Positions 46,865 through 55,747 are shown, numbered from the stretch's first letter. The stretch: DNA of 64,000 bases from Massilioclostridium coli (GCF_900095865.1 NZ_FMIZ01000006.1:558001-622000), one strand, 5' to 3'. Notes: generated by a model from the sequence alone, not told the origin. Program-made: numbers and translations.

Positions 46865-47956
46865 TTATGGCAAAATATAAATATTTACAGTCCTAGAACC
46901 CCAATTACGGCATTCACCTTCTGAGTTCATAAATAAATCAACTAAGATTTCGTTTTTCATACAGGATCCACCAGTATCAGCTGCAATCGCATAGCCATAT
47001 ACACGCCCATCTGCGCTGGCAATATACATCTTTGTCCCATAAGGGATCACATTTGGATTTACCGCAACATAACCAGGTTTTACCGTTCTACCTGTTGAGG
47101 TACGGGCGCCTGCTGGAGCGGTATAAGCTACCCCACGGCCTGTAATTACTTTTGTATAATTGGTAGGGATTCCATTTCCATCAAAGCTAATCCCCGCAGG
47201 TGTATCCAATTCAGAAATAACAGATTTTCCTGCTACACTTTTTTGTTCTACTGGGGTTTTTGTCCCCACTAAAACGACACGATTTACCGGTTGAACGGTT
47301 ACTTCGGATCGAACCGGCTGTTCCGAACGGGAAACAAGGTTGCCGTCCTCATAAGTGCAGGAATAATAATCTACCCGTGTACCAGTAGAGCCTGCAGTTT
47401 GTTCTTGGGTTACCCCTTTTAACAAACCATCTGTTTCTTGATAAATGGTTTCAAATGGCAGCTCAACTTGTTCTGCTACCTCATTGGTGGTAACACGGAC
47501 AACGGTAATGGATGTTCCTTCTTTTACTACATTGTTTACATCCTCTGACACCGTATCTGTTGAACCTACCGCCACATTTGCCAACTCCAGTGCATCCTGA
47601 ACAGTTCCACGTACCATAGGTACTTGTACTGTTTTTCCATCCGCTGTAACAGAAACATCAAACGCCCTGTTAATTCGGATGTTTGCATGGTTGTTATCAA
47701 CATCCATCCATAGCACTTCATCATTGGCAGAAGTTTCTACTCCTAAATCGCTTAGGATTTCATCTGCTGTTTGCTTATTTGTCAATACCGATTTTACGAA
47801 TTGTCCGTTGTCATAAATTTCTACTCTGCAATTAAAACTTGCAATACCAGTTAATACTGGTGTAGAAAGCATAACAAAAGCGCACACCCCACTGATGACA
47901 ATGGTTCTTGTTTTAGCAGAACACATCTCTTTCAGTTTACGTAAAAATGATTGCAT
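46865..47956 (-). CDS. G5 and 3D domain cell-wall protein (YabE-like)
   Basis: A 363-residue exported protein with an N-terminal membrane anchor or signal segment (about 17-38). DUF348-type repeats follow (YDNGQFVKSVLTNKQTADEILSDLG; TADGKTVQVPMVRGTVQDALELANV), then a G5 domain (about 160-240) and a C-terminal 3D domain (GYVAVNPNVIPYGTKMYI, AIAADTGGSC, ILVDLFM). The first of the three aspartates that name the 3D domain is Asn here. Proteins of this layout are probable murein-active enzymes related to YabE/MltA-like lytic transglycosylases, located outside the membrane; activity is inferred. It has a perfect consensus promoter, which implies high expression. Confidence 0.9.
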   Translation of the reverse strand: MQSFLRKLKEMCSAKTRTIVISGVCAFVMLSTPVLTGIASFNCRVEIYDNGQFVKSVLTNKQTADEILSDLGVETSANDEVLWMDVDNNHANIRINRAFDVSVTADGKTVQVPMVRGTVQDALELANVAVGSTDTVSEDVNNVVKEGTSITVVRVTTNEVAEQVELPFETIYQETDGLLKGVTQEQTAGSTGTRVDYYSCTYEDGNLVSRSEQPVRSEVTVQPVNRVVLVGTKTPVEQKSVAGKSVISELDTPAGISFDGNGIPTNYTKVITGRGVAYTAPAGARTSTGRTVKPGYVAVNPNVIPYGTKMYIASADGRVYGYAIAADTGGSCMKNEILVDLFMNSEGECRNWGSRTVNIYILP

Positions 47957-48039
47957 GTGTTTAACTCCTTAATGAACAAAACATATCACTATGGATATAT
48001 GTTTTGCAGATTGTTACTGTTTGTAACCGTTTTGTAGCT

Positions 48040-48068
48040 ATTATATGCAGTAAAATAGCAATTGTCAA
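48040..48068 (-). promoter_or_regulatory. Perfect consensus sigma-A promoter of the G5-3D gene
   Basis: On the minus strand TTGACA (48063-48068), exactly 17 bp and TATAAT (48040-48045). The roughly 75-nt leader contains a hairpin CAAAACATAT/ATATGTTTTG (about 47977-48006) near the start codon. Confidence 0.85.
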
Positions 48069-48454
48069 GGCTAAAATACTGTTGATATTTATATAAAATA
48101 TATATAATCACACAATTTGTATCAATTTACACTTGGAAAACCGAAACTATATTTTGATATTCCTGGTTTTTTATGAAAAAATTTGTTTTTTTCTATTGGT
48201 GTTTTTACCAAATCGTAATCTTTTTTTCTTTTGTGCAAAATAGATAAAAATTTGTTTGTTTTTATAAATTATTTCACTTTATTTTTCGCCTTTTTTACAG
48301 AAAAAAGGTTGATAATTTTTTACCACCCCATATAAAGAAACTCGATTTTATACATAAAAACGGACGAATCTTGCCGATTATAGAAAATCCTCTATCAGAT
48401 ATCCCAAAATTTTTACTATAATTTAGGGCAAATATAATAATTATTTACATTAAA
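48069..48454. other. Very AT-rich divergent region
   Basis: About 390 bases between the promoters of the G5-3D and MATE genes, rich in T and A runs, with no gene or repeat I can support. Confidence 0.4.
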
Positions 48455-48483
48455 TTGACTTGTTTTTATAAAAATGATATAAT
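48455..48483 (+). promoter_or_regulatory. Promoter of the MATE gene
   Basis: TTGACT (48455-48460), a 17-bp spacer and TATAAT (48478-48483). Confidence 0.7.
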
Positions 48484-48498
48484 GAATAAAAAGTATAC

Positions 48499-48576
48499 TT
48501 TATCATTCTGGTTAATGAGATAAAAAATCCTATAAAAAATAGGGGGTAACTACCTAATTTTTATAAGAATGATAAA
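48499..48576 (+). promoter_or_regulatory. Inverted repeat in the MATE leader
   Basis: TTTATCATTCT (48499-48509) is matched by its exact complement at 48566-48576, enclosing 56 bases that include ATAGGGGGTAACTACCTA. It lies in the roughly 120-nt leader between promoter and start codon and may be an RNA structure or a pair of regulator half-sites. Confidence 0.45.
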
Positions 48577-48611
48577 CTATAATTTATCAGGAAAAGGAAA
48601 AGGATAAATAT

Positions 48612-49982
48612 ATGATCAAAGATATGACAACCGGCATACCGTCCCGGAAACTCATAAGCTTTGCGATCCCTATTTTTATCAGCACCGCATTTGTACAACT
48701 ACAGAGCGTTTTTGATACAGCTATTATAGGGCAGATTTTAGGGATGCGTGAGTTGGCCGCTATTGGCGCAACAAATTCCGTTACCTTTTTATTCTCAGGG
48801 TTTATCGGTGGGATTGTAGGCGCCACTACAATGACAATTGCTAAGTATTTTGGGACGCATAACCAACATAAGATGCGCCAGTCTATCTGTATGGCAGCAT
48901 ATATTATGTTGATTTTTGTTATTTTTATTTCTGGTTTGGGGATTATTTGTTCATACCCTCTGCTAGAAACAATCAACACGCCGGTAGAATTGATGCCCAG
49001 CGCCCATCTCTATATGTGTCTTTCTTTGGGTAGTATGATCTTTACCCAGCTGTCGTCTCTATTGTCTTGCGCTATGAATGCGATGGGGGATAGTACAACA
49101 TCGCTGGTTTACTTAATCGCTAACACGTTTTTTAATTCGGGGTTAGATTACCTGTTTATTAAAGTATTTTCTTTTGGGGTTGCTGGCATCGTTTTTGCAA
49201 GTGTTATCTCAAAAGTGGTTTTGTCAATTATCTTCTATTTATATATGAGAAAAAAATCCGAATGGTTTGTATTTGAAAAAAAAGATTTCCAATGGAACAG
49301 TCAGATCGCAAAAGACCTTCTAAAATTAGGGGTTCCAATTGGATTCCAGAGTATGGGCATCTCCATAGGCTCTGTTATTCTGCAAAGTGGTGTTAATACC
49401 TTGAGTACAGCGGTAATCAGTGGCTACACCATTGGAACAAAAGTGGAAAGTATCATTGTTTCCCCTATGGCCATTTTTGGAAGCACAATTGGCACTTATA
49501 TTGGGCAAAACTACGGCGCCAAAAATTTTATCAGGTTGAGAAAAGGGTTTTGGATTATTTTCCGTTGGGAACTCGTTGCCAGTATTGCCTGTTTTGCTAT
49601 TGTACAATTATTTGGTTGGCAAATTTGTGAGCTGTTTATCAATGCCAATGGGGAACAATCTGTTCCATATGCATTCCAGTATATCAGCACCATTTCATTT
49701 TTCTTTCCATTGCTTTGTTTGGTACATATCTATACAAATTCGCAAAAGGGGATAGGGAACGGCCTAGCTTCTATGACAGGTGGCATATTCGAGTTAACAG
49801 CCAGAATTTTAGTTTCGTATTTTTTGGTAAAGAAATTTGGATATTCTGCAGTATGTTTAGCCAGCCCATGCGCTTGGGTAGGTTCTATCATTGCGATGTG
49901 TCCTTGGTTCCATTACAAATTACACAAAATGGACCAAAAGAAAAAGAAAGAACAACAAGAGAACTCTTCCAATCAGAAATAA
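48612..49982 (+). CDS. MATE-family efflux transporter
   Basis: A 456-residue protein with 12 hydrophobic segments and the two repeated halves typical of MATE proteins (first helix ISFAIPIFISTAFVQLQSVFDTAIIGQILG; second half LLKLGVPIGFQSMGISIGSVILQSGVN). It should export organic cations or drugs with sodium or protons; the substrate is unknown. The start follows AAAAGGA. It is a single-gene transcript with its own promoter and terminator, and a structured leader may regulate it. Confidence 0.93.
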   Translation: MIKDMTTGIPSRKLISFAIPIFISTAFVQLQSVFDTAIIGQILGMRELAAIGATNSVTFLFSGFIGGIVGATTMTIAKYFGTHNQHKMRQSICMAAYIMLIFVIFISGLGIICSYPLLETINTPVELMPSAHLYMCLSLGSMIFTQLSSLLSCAMNAMGDSTTSLVYLIANTFFNSGLDYLFIKVFSFGVAGIVFASVISKVVLSIIFYLYMRKKSEWFVFEKKDFQWNSQIAKDLLKLGVPIGFQSMGISIGSVILQSGVNTLSTAVISGYTIGTKVESIIVSPMAIFGSTIGTYIGQNYGAKNFIRLRKGFWIIFRWELVASIACFAIVQLFGWQICELFINANGEQSVPYAFQYISTISFFFPLLCLVHIYTNSQKGIGNGLASMTGGIFELTARILVSYFLVKKFGYSAVCLASPCAWVGSIIAMCPWFHYKLHKMDQKKKKEQQENSSNQK

Positions 49983-49984
49983 TA

Positions 49985-50027
49985 AAAACCGGTAGATGGA
50001 GCAATACTTCACCTACCGGTTTTTTAT
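49985..50027 (+). terminator. Terminator of the MATE gene
   Basis: The arms AAAACCGGTAG and CTACCGGTTTT are followed by TTTATTT just after the stop codon. Confidence 0.82.
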
Positions 50028-50102
50028 TTCGATTTATAATATGGGGGTATTCCTATATAAGATAGATTTTCTCCGAACTATCCTTCCCATGAAATTTACT
50101 TA

Positions 50103-50339
50103 TTATTTTTCTTCTGGCAAGGAAGATTTTTTCGATTCACCTGTATCCAGTTTATCGTTTAATCGTTGGCTTTGTGTTCCAAAATAAAAAGCGATTACCA
50201 CTGAAAAAACAGTGAGAAAATCCTGGCTTGAAACTTTACCCACAATAGCGAGATAGGCAAATGCCACCGATAAAATTAAAGTGACAATGCTTTTTACACA
50301 TAAAAGGTTACTAAGGCGTTTTACCCATATTTCCCCCAT
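50103..50339 (-). CDS. Small membrane protein, holin-like in appearance
   Basis: A 78-residue protein with two hydrophobic segments (about 14-33 and 38-55; CVKSIVTLILSVAFAYLA, FLTVFSVVIAFYFGTQ) and a charged, Ser/Lys-rich C-terminus. Similar short proteins occur in clostridial prophages and on chromosomes, without known function. The start at 50339 lies after AAAGGGG; an upstream ATG at 50369 would add ten residues. No other phage genes are nearby. Confidence 0.6.
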   Translation of the reverse strand: MGEIWVKRLSNLLCVKSIVTLILSVAFAYLAIVGKVSSQDFLTVFSVVIAFYFGTQSQRLNDKLDTGESKKSSLPEEK

Positions 50340-50369
50340 TATTTTTACCCCTTTCCTCTCTATTATCAT

Positions 50370-50811
50370 ATATTATATCTATGCTCTATCTCTACAAACT
50401 GTTCCTGTATGGTATATTTTCATTTAAAAAGGAGAACTCAAAAAACTGGTACGATGTTTTCAATATTGTTTCAGTAAACACATAGGGTAGGGACGCGGTA
50501 TTTTATCTAAAATTTAGTTTTCGATATAGTTATGATAGGTTTTAGGGCTAACGACGTCACAGAACAAGTAAATATTTTCTGGGAAATAACGACAGAAAGC
50601 GCTCGATATACGATGTAAAATTGCTGATTGCTATCCTTCAAACAGATTTGAAAATTTTTCTATACCCACAGCTTTGCTTCTTTTAATAGGTATCTTATGG
50701 CTTATTGATCAATCGTATTAGGAGACTAAGTATTTCATTCCATTAATGTTAGTATAGGATTAAATTTACAGGATTTTGGCCCCTTTATTTTGTTCTAATA
50801 TAGATCCAAAC
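50370..50811. other. Gene-free region
   Basis: About 440 bases without a credible gene, RNA or repeat. Confidence 0.35.
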
Positions 50812-51546
50812 TTATTTTAATTTATCAATTGTATATAATAGCTCACGGAAAGCACTTCCATAGTCTTGCCTAAAATCAATGTATTTTTTTGTTTTTAAAA
50901 ATCTCGGTATTGTACACTCTTCAATCAAGATTGGTATTACTCGCACCTGTTTGTCTTGATTTTCATCCCAAATAGAGGATTCCCATTCAGCCCTAACCCA
51001 ACTAGATGCAACGGAATTTTTGGATAATAAAATCAACAAGAAATCGCTATTATCAATTCCCTTTTCAATCTCAGTTGGTATAGACTGACCGCCTAAGATA
51101 TCCCATTGGTCCAACCACGGGATACAACCTGCATCCTTTAAATCAGCATATAATAAATTGGCATAACCTTTATCTTGGGATGAATGGGAAATAAATAATT
51201 TCAATCCACTTTTTGATAAAGTATGCGTCGTAATATGCCTCTCATAAAATAGTGTGTTTACAAATTCTAGTTCCAGTAATAATTGAGATTTATTTTTATT
51301 GTCTTTTTGACGGGATATTCGGCTCGCTAATTTTTCTTTACATTGAATAATATCGTGCATTGTAATACTATTTGACAAATAATTAACCGGGATAAGGAAG
51401 TAAGAGGAACATAATAATGGGTTTCCAAAATACACTATTCCAAGTATTTTACCATTATCCTCATCAAAATCATCGAGATACCCTATTTGTCCCTTAAAAG
51501 AACCCTCCAAACAAATTACAGGTCCATATTCCAGATAAGAAACCAT
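50812..51546 (-). CDS. TIR-domain protein with N-terminal beta-rich domain
   Basis: A 244-residue soluble protein. Residues 1-60 form a compact, probably beta-barrel domain (ICLEGSFKGQIGYLDDFDED, ILGIVYFGNP), followed by a helical linker (65-110). The C-terminal TIR domain spans about 115-240: LFISHSSQDKGYANLL (strand A), PWLDQWDILGGQSIPTEIEKGI (BB-loop region), SDFLLILLSKNSVASSWVRAEWES. Glu187, four residues after Trp183, lies where catalytic Glu is found in NAD-cleaving TIR domains. Bacterial TIR proteins act in anti-phage defence and NAD metabolism. No Thoeris, CBASS or Argonaute partner is adjacent. The start at 51546 has AAAGGTGG 8 nt upstream. Confidence 0.85.
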   Translation of the reverse strand: MVSYLEYGPVICLEGSFKGQIGYLDDFDEDNGKILGIVYFGNPLLCSSYFLIPVNYLSNSITMHDIIQCKEKLASRISRQKDNKNKSQLLLELEFVNTLFYERHITTHTLSKSGLKLFISHSSQDKGYANLLYADLKDAGCIPWLDQWDILGGQSIPTEIEKGIDNSDFLLILLSKNSVASSWVRAEWESSIWDENQDKQVRVIPILIEECTIPRFLKTKKYIDFRQDYGSAFRELLYTIDKLK

Positions 51547-51555
51547 AATAACCAC

Positions 51556-52213
51556 CTTTCAAACTTGTATCTACTTATTTTTACTATCTATGTTAGAAGA
51601 AGTGTACTAATAATTCCTCTTGAGAAACAACGGATTTACCACTTAAATTACTAACATGATGGGGTATTAATCTAGCAAAGCTTTTTTAACATTGGTATCC
51701 AATAAATACTGTGATTTAGGAAACAAATAAACCTAATTATACTATCATTTCAAAAAGGCTTAAAACTGGGAAATTAAAGTTAGTTAGTATTTTTCCTTAA
51801 AACTATTATAAAGTAATTCTTTGAATAAACCAATACTCAATTAAAAAACTTTATTTCTTTGTAACAAAAACAAAGTTTATATGTTTCACACATGATAGCT
51901 CCAATTGGAAAAATTAGATAAAGGTCCCATACCATTTGAAAATAACTTTTACTTTTCTAAAAGCAACCCATCAATTTAGTTTTATTGTCAGACTATAAAG
52001 ATTCCTAAGCTACCATAAATTCGAAAAACTGTTAAAGTACAGCAAATCTAATAAATTCGTTATAGATTTAATATGGTTAAAGTGTAATTCTATCTTAAAT
52101 TTAGACATAGTTCGGTAGATTCTACTTATAGTCAAGCTACACAATGAAAAAGCGATCGCAGGTCTAAAAAGGGTATATGGTTTAGATACCAATTTCATCG
52201 GCAGTTTCTTGAT
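51556..52213. other. Gene-free region between the TIR gene and the tRNA cluster
   Basis: About 650 AT-rich bases with no gene having a ribosome binding site. I looked for a repeat of the tRNA-Tyr 3' end that would mark an integrated island and found none. Confidence 0.35.
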
Positions 52214-52221
52214 CAAAAAAA

Positions 52222-52256
52222 GAGTCCAGATGTAAATTACATCTGGACTCTTTTTG
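52222..52256 (-). terminator. Terminator of the tRNA cluster
   Basis: A 13-bp stem (GAGTCCAGATGTA and complement, within AAAAAGAGTCC...) ends in TTTTTTT on the minus strand, about 85 nt after tRNA-Tyr. Confidence 0.82.
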
Positions 52257-52305
52257 GAAGAGGTAAACACTTTAAATGCGAGCACTTTGCCCGGAAAAAG
52301 AAATG

Positions 52306-52334
52306 AGTCCGAACGCAAATTGCGTCCAGACTCA
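52306..52334 (-). repeat. Second, similar hairpin directly after tRNA-Tyr
   Basis: GAGTCCGAACGCAA pairs imperfectly with TTGCGTCCAGACTC. It shares its GAGTCC...GACTC frame with the terminator 60 bp further on, which suggests a tandem duplication of the terminator. Confidence 0.5.
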
Positions 52335-52337
52335 GTC

Positions 52338-52423
52338 TGGTGGGAGAAGGTGGATTCGAACCACCGAAGCTGAAAAGCAACAGATTTACAGTCTGCCCCC
52401 TTTGGCCACTCGGGAATTCTCCC
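52338..52423 (-). tRNA. tRNA-Tyr (GTA)
   Basis: An 86-nt class II tRNA with a long variable arm, acceptor GGGAGAA/TTCTCCC, anticodon loop CTGTAAA and encoded CCA. Confidence 0.95.
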
Positions 52424-52451
52424 ATATTCAATTAAATACTCCTACAAAAAA

Positions 52452-52527
52452 TGGAGCTGGTGGACGGACTCGAACCCCCGACCTGCTGATTACAAATCAG
52501 CTGCTCTACCAACTGAGCTACACCAGC
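52452..52527 (-). tRNA. tRNA-Thr (TGT)
   Basis: A 76-nt cloverleaf with acceptor GCTGGTG/CACCAGC, anticodon loop TTTGTAA and encoded CCA. Confidence 0.95.
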
Positions 52528-52590
52528 ATAGTAGGATGTATGGTATTTTACCATATAAAACACAACTTGTCAACACTAAATTTAAAAAAG

Positions 52591-52667
52591 TGGTCGGGGT
52601 GACAGGACTTGAACCTGCGGCATCTTGGTCCCAAACCAAGCACTCTACCAAACTGAGTTACACCCCG
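52591..52667 (-). tRNA. tRNA-Pro (TGG)
   Basis: A 77-nt cloverleaf with acceptor CGGGGTG/CACCCCG, anticodon loop TTTGGGA and encoded CCA. Confidence 0.95.
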
Positions 52668-52799
52668 TAAGTTGTATATTGCTGTAAATCAAACAGCTTT
52701 ATTATTATAACTGATTCATTTTATTTTGTCAACACTTTTTTGCAAAAAATTTATTTTTTTCAGCTATTATCTTTCCTTTGTAACAATTTTTTTGGAACA

Positions 52800-52839
52800 T
52801 AAAAATATCTGTTGGAATTTTAACTCAACCCCAACAGAT
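52800..52839 (-). terminator. Terminator overlapping the end of the small gene after spoIIP
   Basis: The arms ATCTGTTGG/CCAACAGAT (52807-52839) enclose the stop codon of the 98-residue gene and are followed by ATTTTTATG on the minus strand. Confidence 0.65.
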
Positions 52840-53116
52840 ACCCAATTGCACGAATCCAACGCGGGACCAAAATCCAGTGTTCCTGGCACCATGCCTGGAA
52901 CTGCTGCCAAGGGGTAAAATCCAGAAGATATCCATTGCCATATAAGTCGACTACTACACCATTGGCATGAGGATAAATCTGAATACCAATCCCCACGATT
53001 GCTTGTTGACTGCGGTTCATTACCACAAATAACAAGCCAAAAAAAATGATTACCGCAGCAGTAGCTGCTGCCGCCTGAAAAAATAATTGCCAAAAATATT
53101 TTTTTTCCTGTTTCAT
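52820..53116 (-). CDS. Small single-helix membrane protein downstream of spoIIP
   Basis: A 98-residue protein with one membrane helix (about 14-33, AAAATAAVIIFFGLLFVVM) and a Trp/Gln-rich remainder (FTPWQQFQAWCQEHWILVPRW). It begins 6 nt after the spoIIP stop with AGGATAG before the ATG, so it is likely co-expressed with spoIIP, perhaps late in sporulation. I do not recognise the family. A second frame over the same bases (52767-53093) has no such link. Confidence 0.62.
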   Translation of the reverse strand: MKQEKKYFWQLFFQAAAATAAVIIFFGLLFVVMNRSQQAIVGIGIQIYPHANGVVVDLYGNGYLLDFTPWQQFQAWCQEHWILVPRWIRAIGYLLGLS

Positions 53117-53122
53117 ACTATC

Positions 53123-54280
53123 CTATTCTTGTATACTTAACAAAGCCTTTGCCAATGATTTTCCCACTAGTTCTCCAGAATATACCGCTTCATTCAAACT
53201 ATTCGCATGGCCTCCCATTTCGATTAAAATGGAGCCTGTTGTTAAATCCTGATTATAAAATTTATATTTAAAAGCAACGGGACGGGTTAACCCTGGATAA
53301 TCACTTTCCATCTGTTTTTGTAATAAAGATGAAAAGCTAAGGTTTTTTAAATAATTTGGATAATTCATTGTGCCATCATCACATCCGGAAACAATCATGA
53401 CCTGAGCTGCGTTTTTTCCATTGATGTTTGCTATAGGTGCATAACGGGTTCCATCCTTAGTGGAAATCGCGTCACGATGGATGTCCAATACTATTTTAAT
53501 CGAAGGGTTTTCTTTTAAAATGGTCTGGACAGTTTCCCGGGAACGGTCATAAGCTCCATTATAAGAAGGGTAATCATGCTCTGCGGAACTGTGGATTACT
53601 CCAATCCCTGCTGCCTCTAATTGTTTGGCGATTTCATCCCCAACCCTCACCATATTCCGAGAGGTATCCCGGTTTCGGGAAGGGACCCGGTTATCATAAA
53701 AATCCCTTGGTGCCAAGTCATAACTCTCTGTCGTATGGGTATGCATAATTAATACCTGTGGGGAGCCATCCGCTGCTATTTTAAAGTCTGGTAAGCTGTT
53801 AGCCGCCTGCAATACTGTGTTATTATCCACATTTGTGGTATTATAGATATAAGCGCTTCCCCCAATATTTAAATATTGAGTAGTACTTCCCGCTGTATAT
53901 TGTTTTCTAACAATCGTTCCGTCATGGTTGCTATAGGTATCAATTTCTTCCTGTGTAATACCAACGTCCTGTGGGGTAGAAACAGAATCTGGCGAGGGAC
54001 TAGTTTCCGGTTGGGAAGTATTCTCCTGTTGTCCTCCTGTTTGAACTTCTGTCTGTTCTGTTGGCTGGGAAGCATCATTATCTTGTTTTGCTTGGGTAAA
54101 AAACGACATTGTTCCTTCAGGCAGGGTAATTCCTGCGGAAACAAACGCCGCTTGTTCTGCCATAGCGCTGACATAGGGGATACTCATCACAAACCCTTTT
54201 CCCAACAACGGCAGCGCAAACACCATACCGGCCGCCAATGCTGCTTTTTTTATGGGGATGGTTTTATGCCGCCTTGCCAT
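53123..54280 (-). CDS. spoIIP: Stage II sporulation protein P
   Basis: A 385-residue protein with an N-terminal membrane segment (about 10-33), a Gln/Ser/Thr-rich linker (65-125) and a C-terminal SpoIIP amidase domain (about 175-380). Motifs include VLIMHTHTTESY, a second zinc-site region VLDIHRDAI, and IEMGGHANSLNEA near the end. Known role: with SpoIID and SpoIIM it degrades septal peptidoglycan so the mother cell can engulf the forespore. It lies 62 nt downstream of gpr, the same order as in Bacillus. Confidence 0.95.
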   Translation of the reverse strand: MARRHKTIPIKKAALAAGMVFALPLLGKGFVMSIPYVSAMAEQAAFVSAGITLPEGTMSFFTQAKQDNDASQPTEQTEVQTGGQQENTSQPETSPSPDSVSTPQDVGITQEEIDTYSNHDGTIVRKQYTAGSTTQYLNIGGSAYIYNTTNVDNNTVLQAANSLPDFKIAADGSPQVLIMHTHTTESYDLAPRDFYDNRVPSRNRDTSRNMVRVGDEIAKQLEAAGIGVIHSSAEHDYPSYNGAYDRSRETVQTILKENPSIKIVLDIHRDAISTKDGTRYAPIANINGKNAAQVMIVSGCDDGTMNYPNYLKNLSFSSLLQKQMESDYPGLTRPVAFKYKFYNQDLTTGSILIEMGGHANSLNEAVYSGELVGKSLAKALLSIQE

Positions 54281-54342
54281 ATGTGGTTTCCTCCTTATTA
54301 TATCATTCGGTTACCACACATTATATGAATGGAAATAAAAAA

Positions 54343-55206
54343 TTATGCTGTTAATCCCATTAATTCGGATACACTCAATTCTGGCTGAAGTGCACAGTTT
54401 AACCCCATAGCGAGCATTTTCGAGGATTGTGCTACAATTTGGTCAATTTCCCTAGGTGTCACCATCATTGTTTTCGCTCGGTCTGGAATCTGATTATTAG
54501 TTTGCAATAAATCACTTGCAATTGTTGCCATATCCACTACGGTTGGAACTCCAATTGCAATAACCGGTACCCCTAACGTATGAACAGAGAGTTCTTTCCT
54601 CCGATTTTGCACTCCTGAGCCTGGGACAATACCAGTATCCGAAATTTGGATAGTCCTACCCAAACGGTTGATATCCCGAGCCGCTAAGGCATCTACTACT
54701 ACCACAGCTGCGGGCTTGATTTTTTGGCAAATACCGGCGACTATTTCTACTGTTTCCATCCCTGTTTGACCCAATACTCCAGGGGCAGCTACCGCTACGG
54801 GGCGTAACATGTCGAGCCCCGTCTGTTCTGCAATCCCGTTGATTAAATGCCTTGTTGCCAAAACGTAACGGCAGGTATGTGGCCCAATATCATCTGGAGT
54901 AATTTCAGAGTTACCTAAACCGACTACGAAAATCAACCCTTCTTTGGGTAACAAAGGGGAAATTTCTTTTCCAATTAGTTCTACTTCCTGTTCAAATTGT
55001 CCGGAATATCCTTTTAAGGAGTCCATCTCTAACGTAAGATACCTCCCTTGGGGCTTTTCCAACCGTTGGGCAGCTTGTTCTGTTTCCACCACTATCCTGG
55101 TGACGGTTACATGTCCTTTTTGAATCACATTCCGGGTAATGCCATCCGGAGTAATCTCTTTTGCAAAAGCGGTATGTTCTATCATCAAATCTGTCCGAAT
55201 ACCCAT
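54343..55206 (-). CDS. gpr: Germination protease Gpr
   Basis: A 287-residue aspartic-type spore protease zymogen. The N-terminal RTDLMIE matches the conserved pro-region, and GYSGQFEQEVELIGKEI, VGLGNSEITPDDIGP and DALAARDINRLGRTIQISDTGIVPGSG are family motifs. It breaks down small acid-soluble spore proteins at germination. A CATACTA at 55235-55241 on the minus strand resembles a sigma-G -10 element, but the -35 is poor. It is divergent from rpsT, as in Bacillus. Confidence 0.95.
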   Translation of the reverse strand: MGIRTDLMIEHTAFAKEITPDGITRNVIQKGHVTVTRIVVETEQAAQRLEKPQGRYLTLEMDSLKGYSGQFEQEVELIGKEISPLLPKEGLIFVVGLGNSEITPDDIGPHTCRYVLATRHLINGIAEQTGLDMLRPVAVAAPGVLGQTGMETVEIVAGICQKIKPAAVVVVDALAARDINRLGRTIQISDTGIVPGSGVQNRRKELSVHTLGVPVIAIGVPTVVDMATIASDLLQTNNQIPDRAKTMMVTPREIDQIVAQSSKMLAMGLNCALQPELSVSELMGLTA

Positions 55207-55429
55207 AACCTCATTCCTTTCGATGCTTTTCTTTTAGTATGGGCAGATTCATACAGGATTATTTGAAAACACAGGGAATATTTTATGTTTTTTACTATTG
55301 ATTTTTTTTGTACAACATGGTATCATAATTAATGCTGTCAGTAGGTGTCAGTGTCTCGTGCCTACTGCGAAATTATCTGAATCAGATGAGTTCGAGATCT
55401 GTGGAAGAAAATACTAAGGAGGTGTCACC

Positions 55430-55684
55430 ATGCCTAATATTAAATCCGCAAAAAAAAGAGTTAAAGTGATTAAAACCAAAACTCTGCAAAACAAAATGAC
55501 AAAATCCGCGTTAAAAACCGCTTTAAAAGCTGCTGATGCTGCTGTAGCTGCTAACGCTGACAATAAAGCTGAGGTTGTAAAAGTTGCCATCAAAAAAATG
55601 GATCAGGCTGCTGCAAAAGGCGTTTACCACAAAAACGTTGCTGCACGTAAAAAATCCCAGCTGATGAAAAAACTGAACGGCTAA
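55430..55684 (+). CDS. rpsT: 30S ribosomal protein S20
   Basis: An 84-residue, very basic, alanine-rich protein with the S20 start [20 protein letters not shown] and the end [18 protein letters not shown]. It binds 16S rRNA early in assembly. TAAGGAGGTGTCACC lies before the ATG. The leader has a hairpin with GTAGG/CCTAC arms (about 55339-55364) that may contribute to regulation. Confidence 0.97.
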   Translation: MPNIKSAKKRVKVIKTKTLQNKMTKSALKTALKAADAAVAANADNKAEVVKVAIKKMDQAAAKGVYHKNVAARKKSQLMKKLNG

Positions 55685-55709
55685 TTTTTTAAAAGATAAG
55701 AAAAATATG

Positions 55710-55747
55710 AGCAATCCCGTTAACCTCTCAGGGATTGCTTTTTTCTT
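55710..55747 (+). terminator. Terminator of rpsT
   Basis: The arms AGCAATCCC/GGGATTGCT are followed by TTTTTCTTTG. Confidence 0.85.

Noticed and set aside
51556-52337. Possible genomic island at tRNA-Tyr carrying the TIR gene
   Set aside because: No integrase and no second copy of the tRNA 3' end found within the window.
52276-52602. 108-codon plus-strand frame with GRTRTPDLLITNQLLYQLSY-like wording
   Set aside because: It is the antisense translation of the tRNA-Tyr and tRNA-Thr genes, a well-known false protein.
52767-53093. Alternative 108-codon frame overlapping the small gene after spoIIP
   Set aside because: It starts inside the other gene, and the 98-residue frame has the better position directly after spoIIP.
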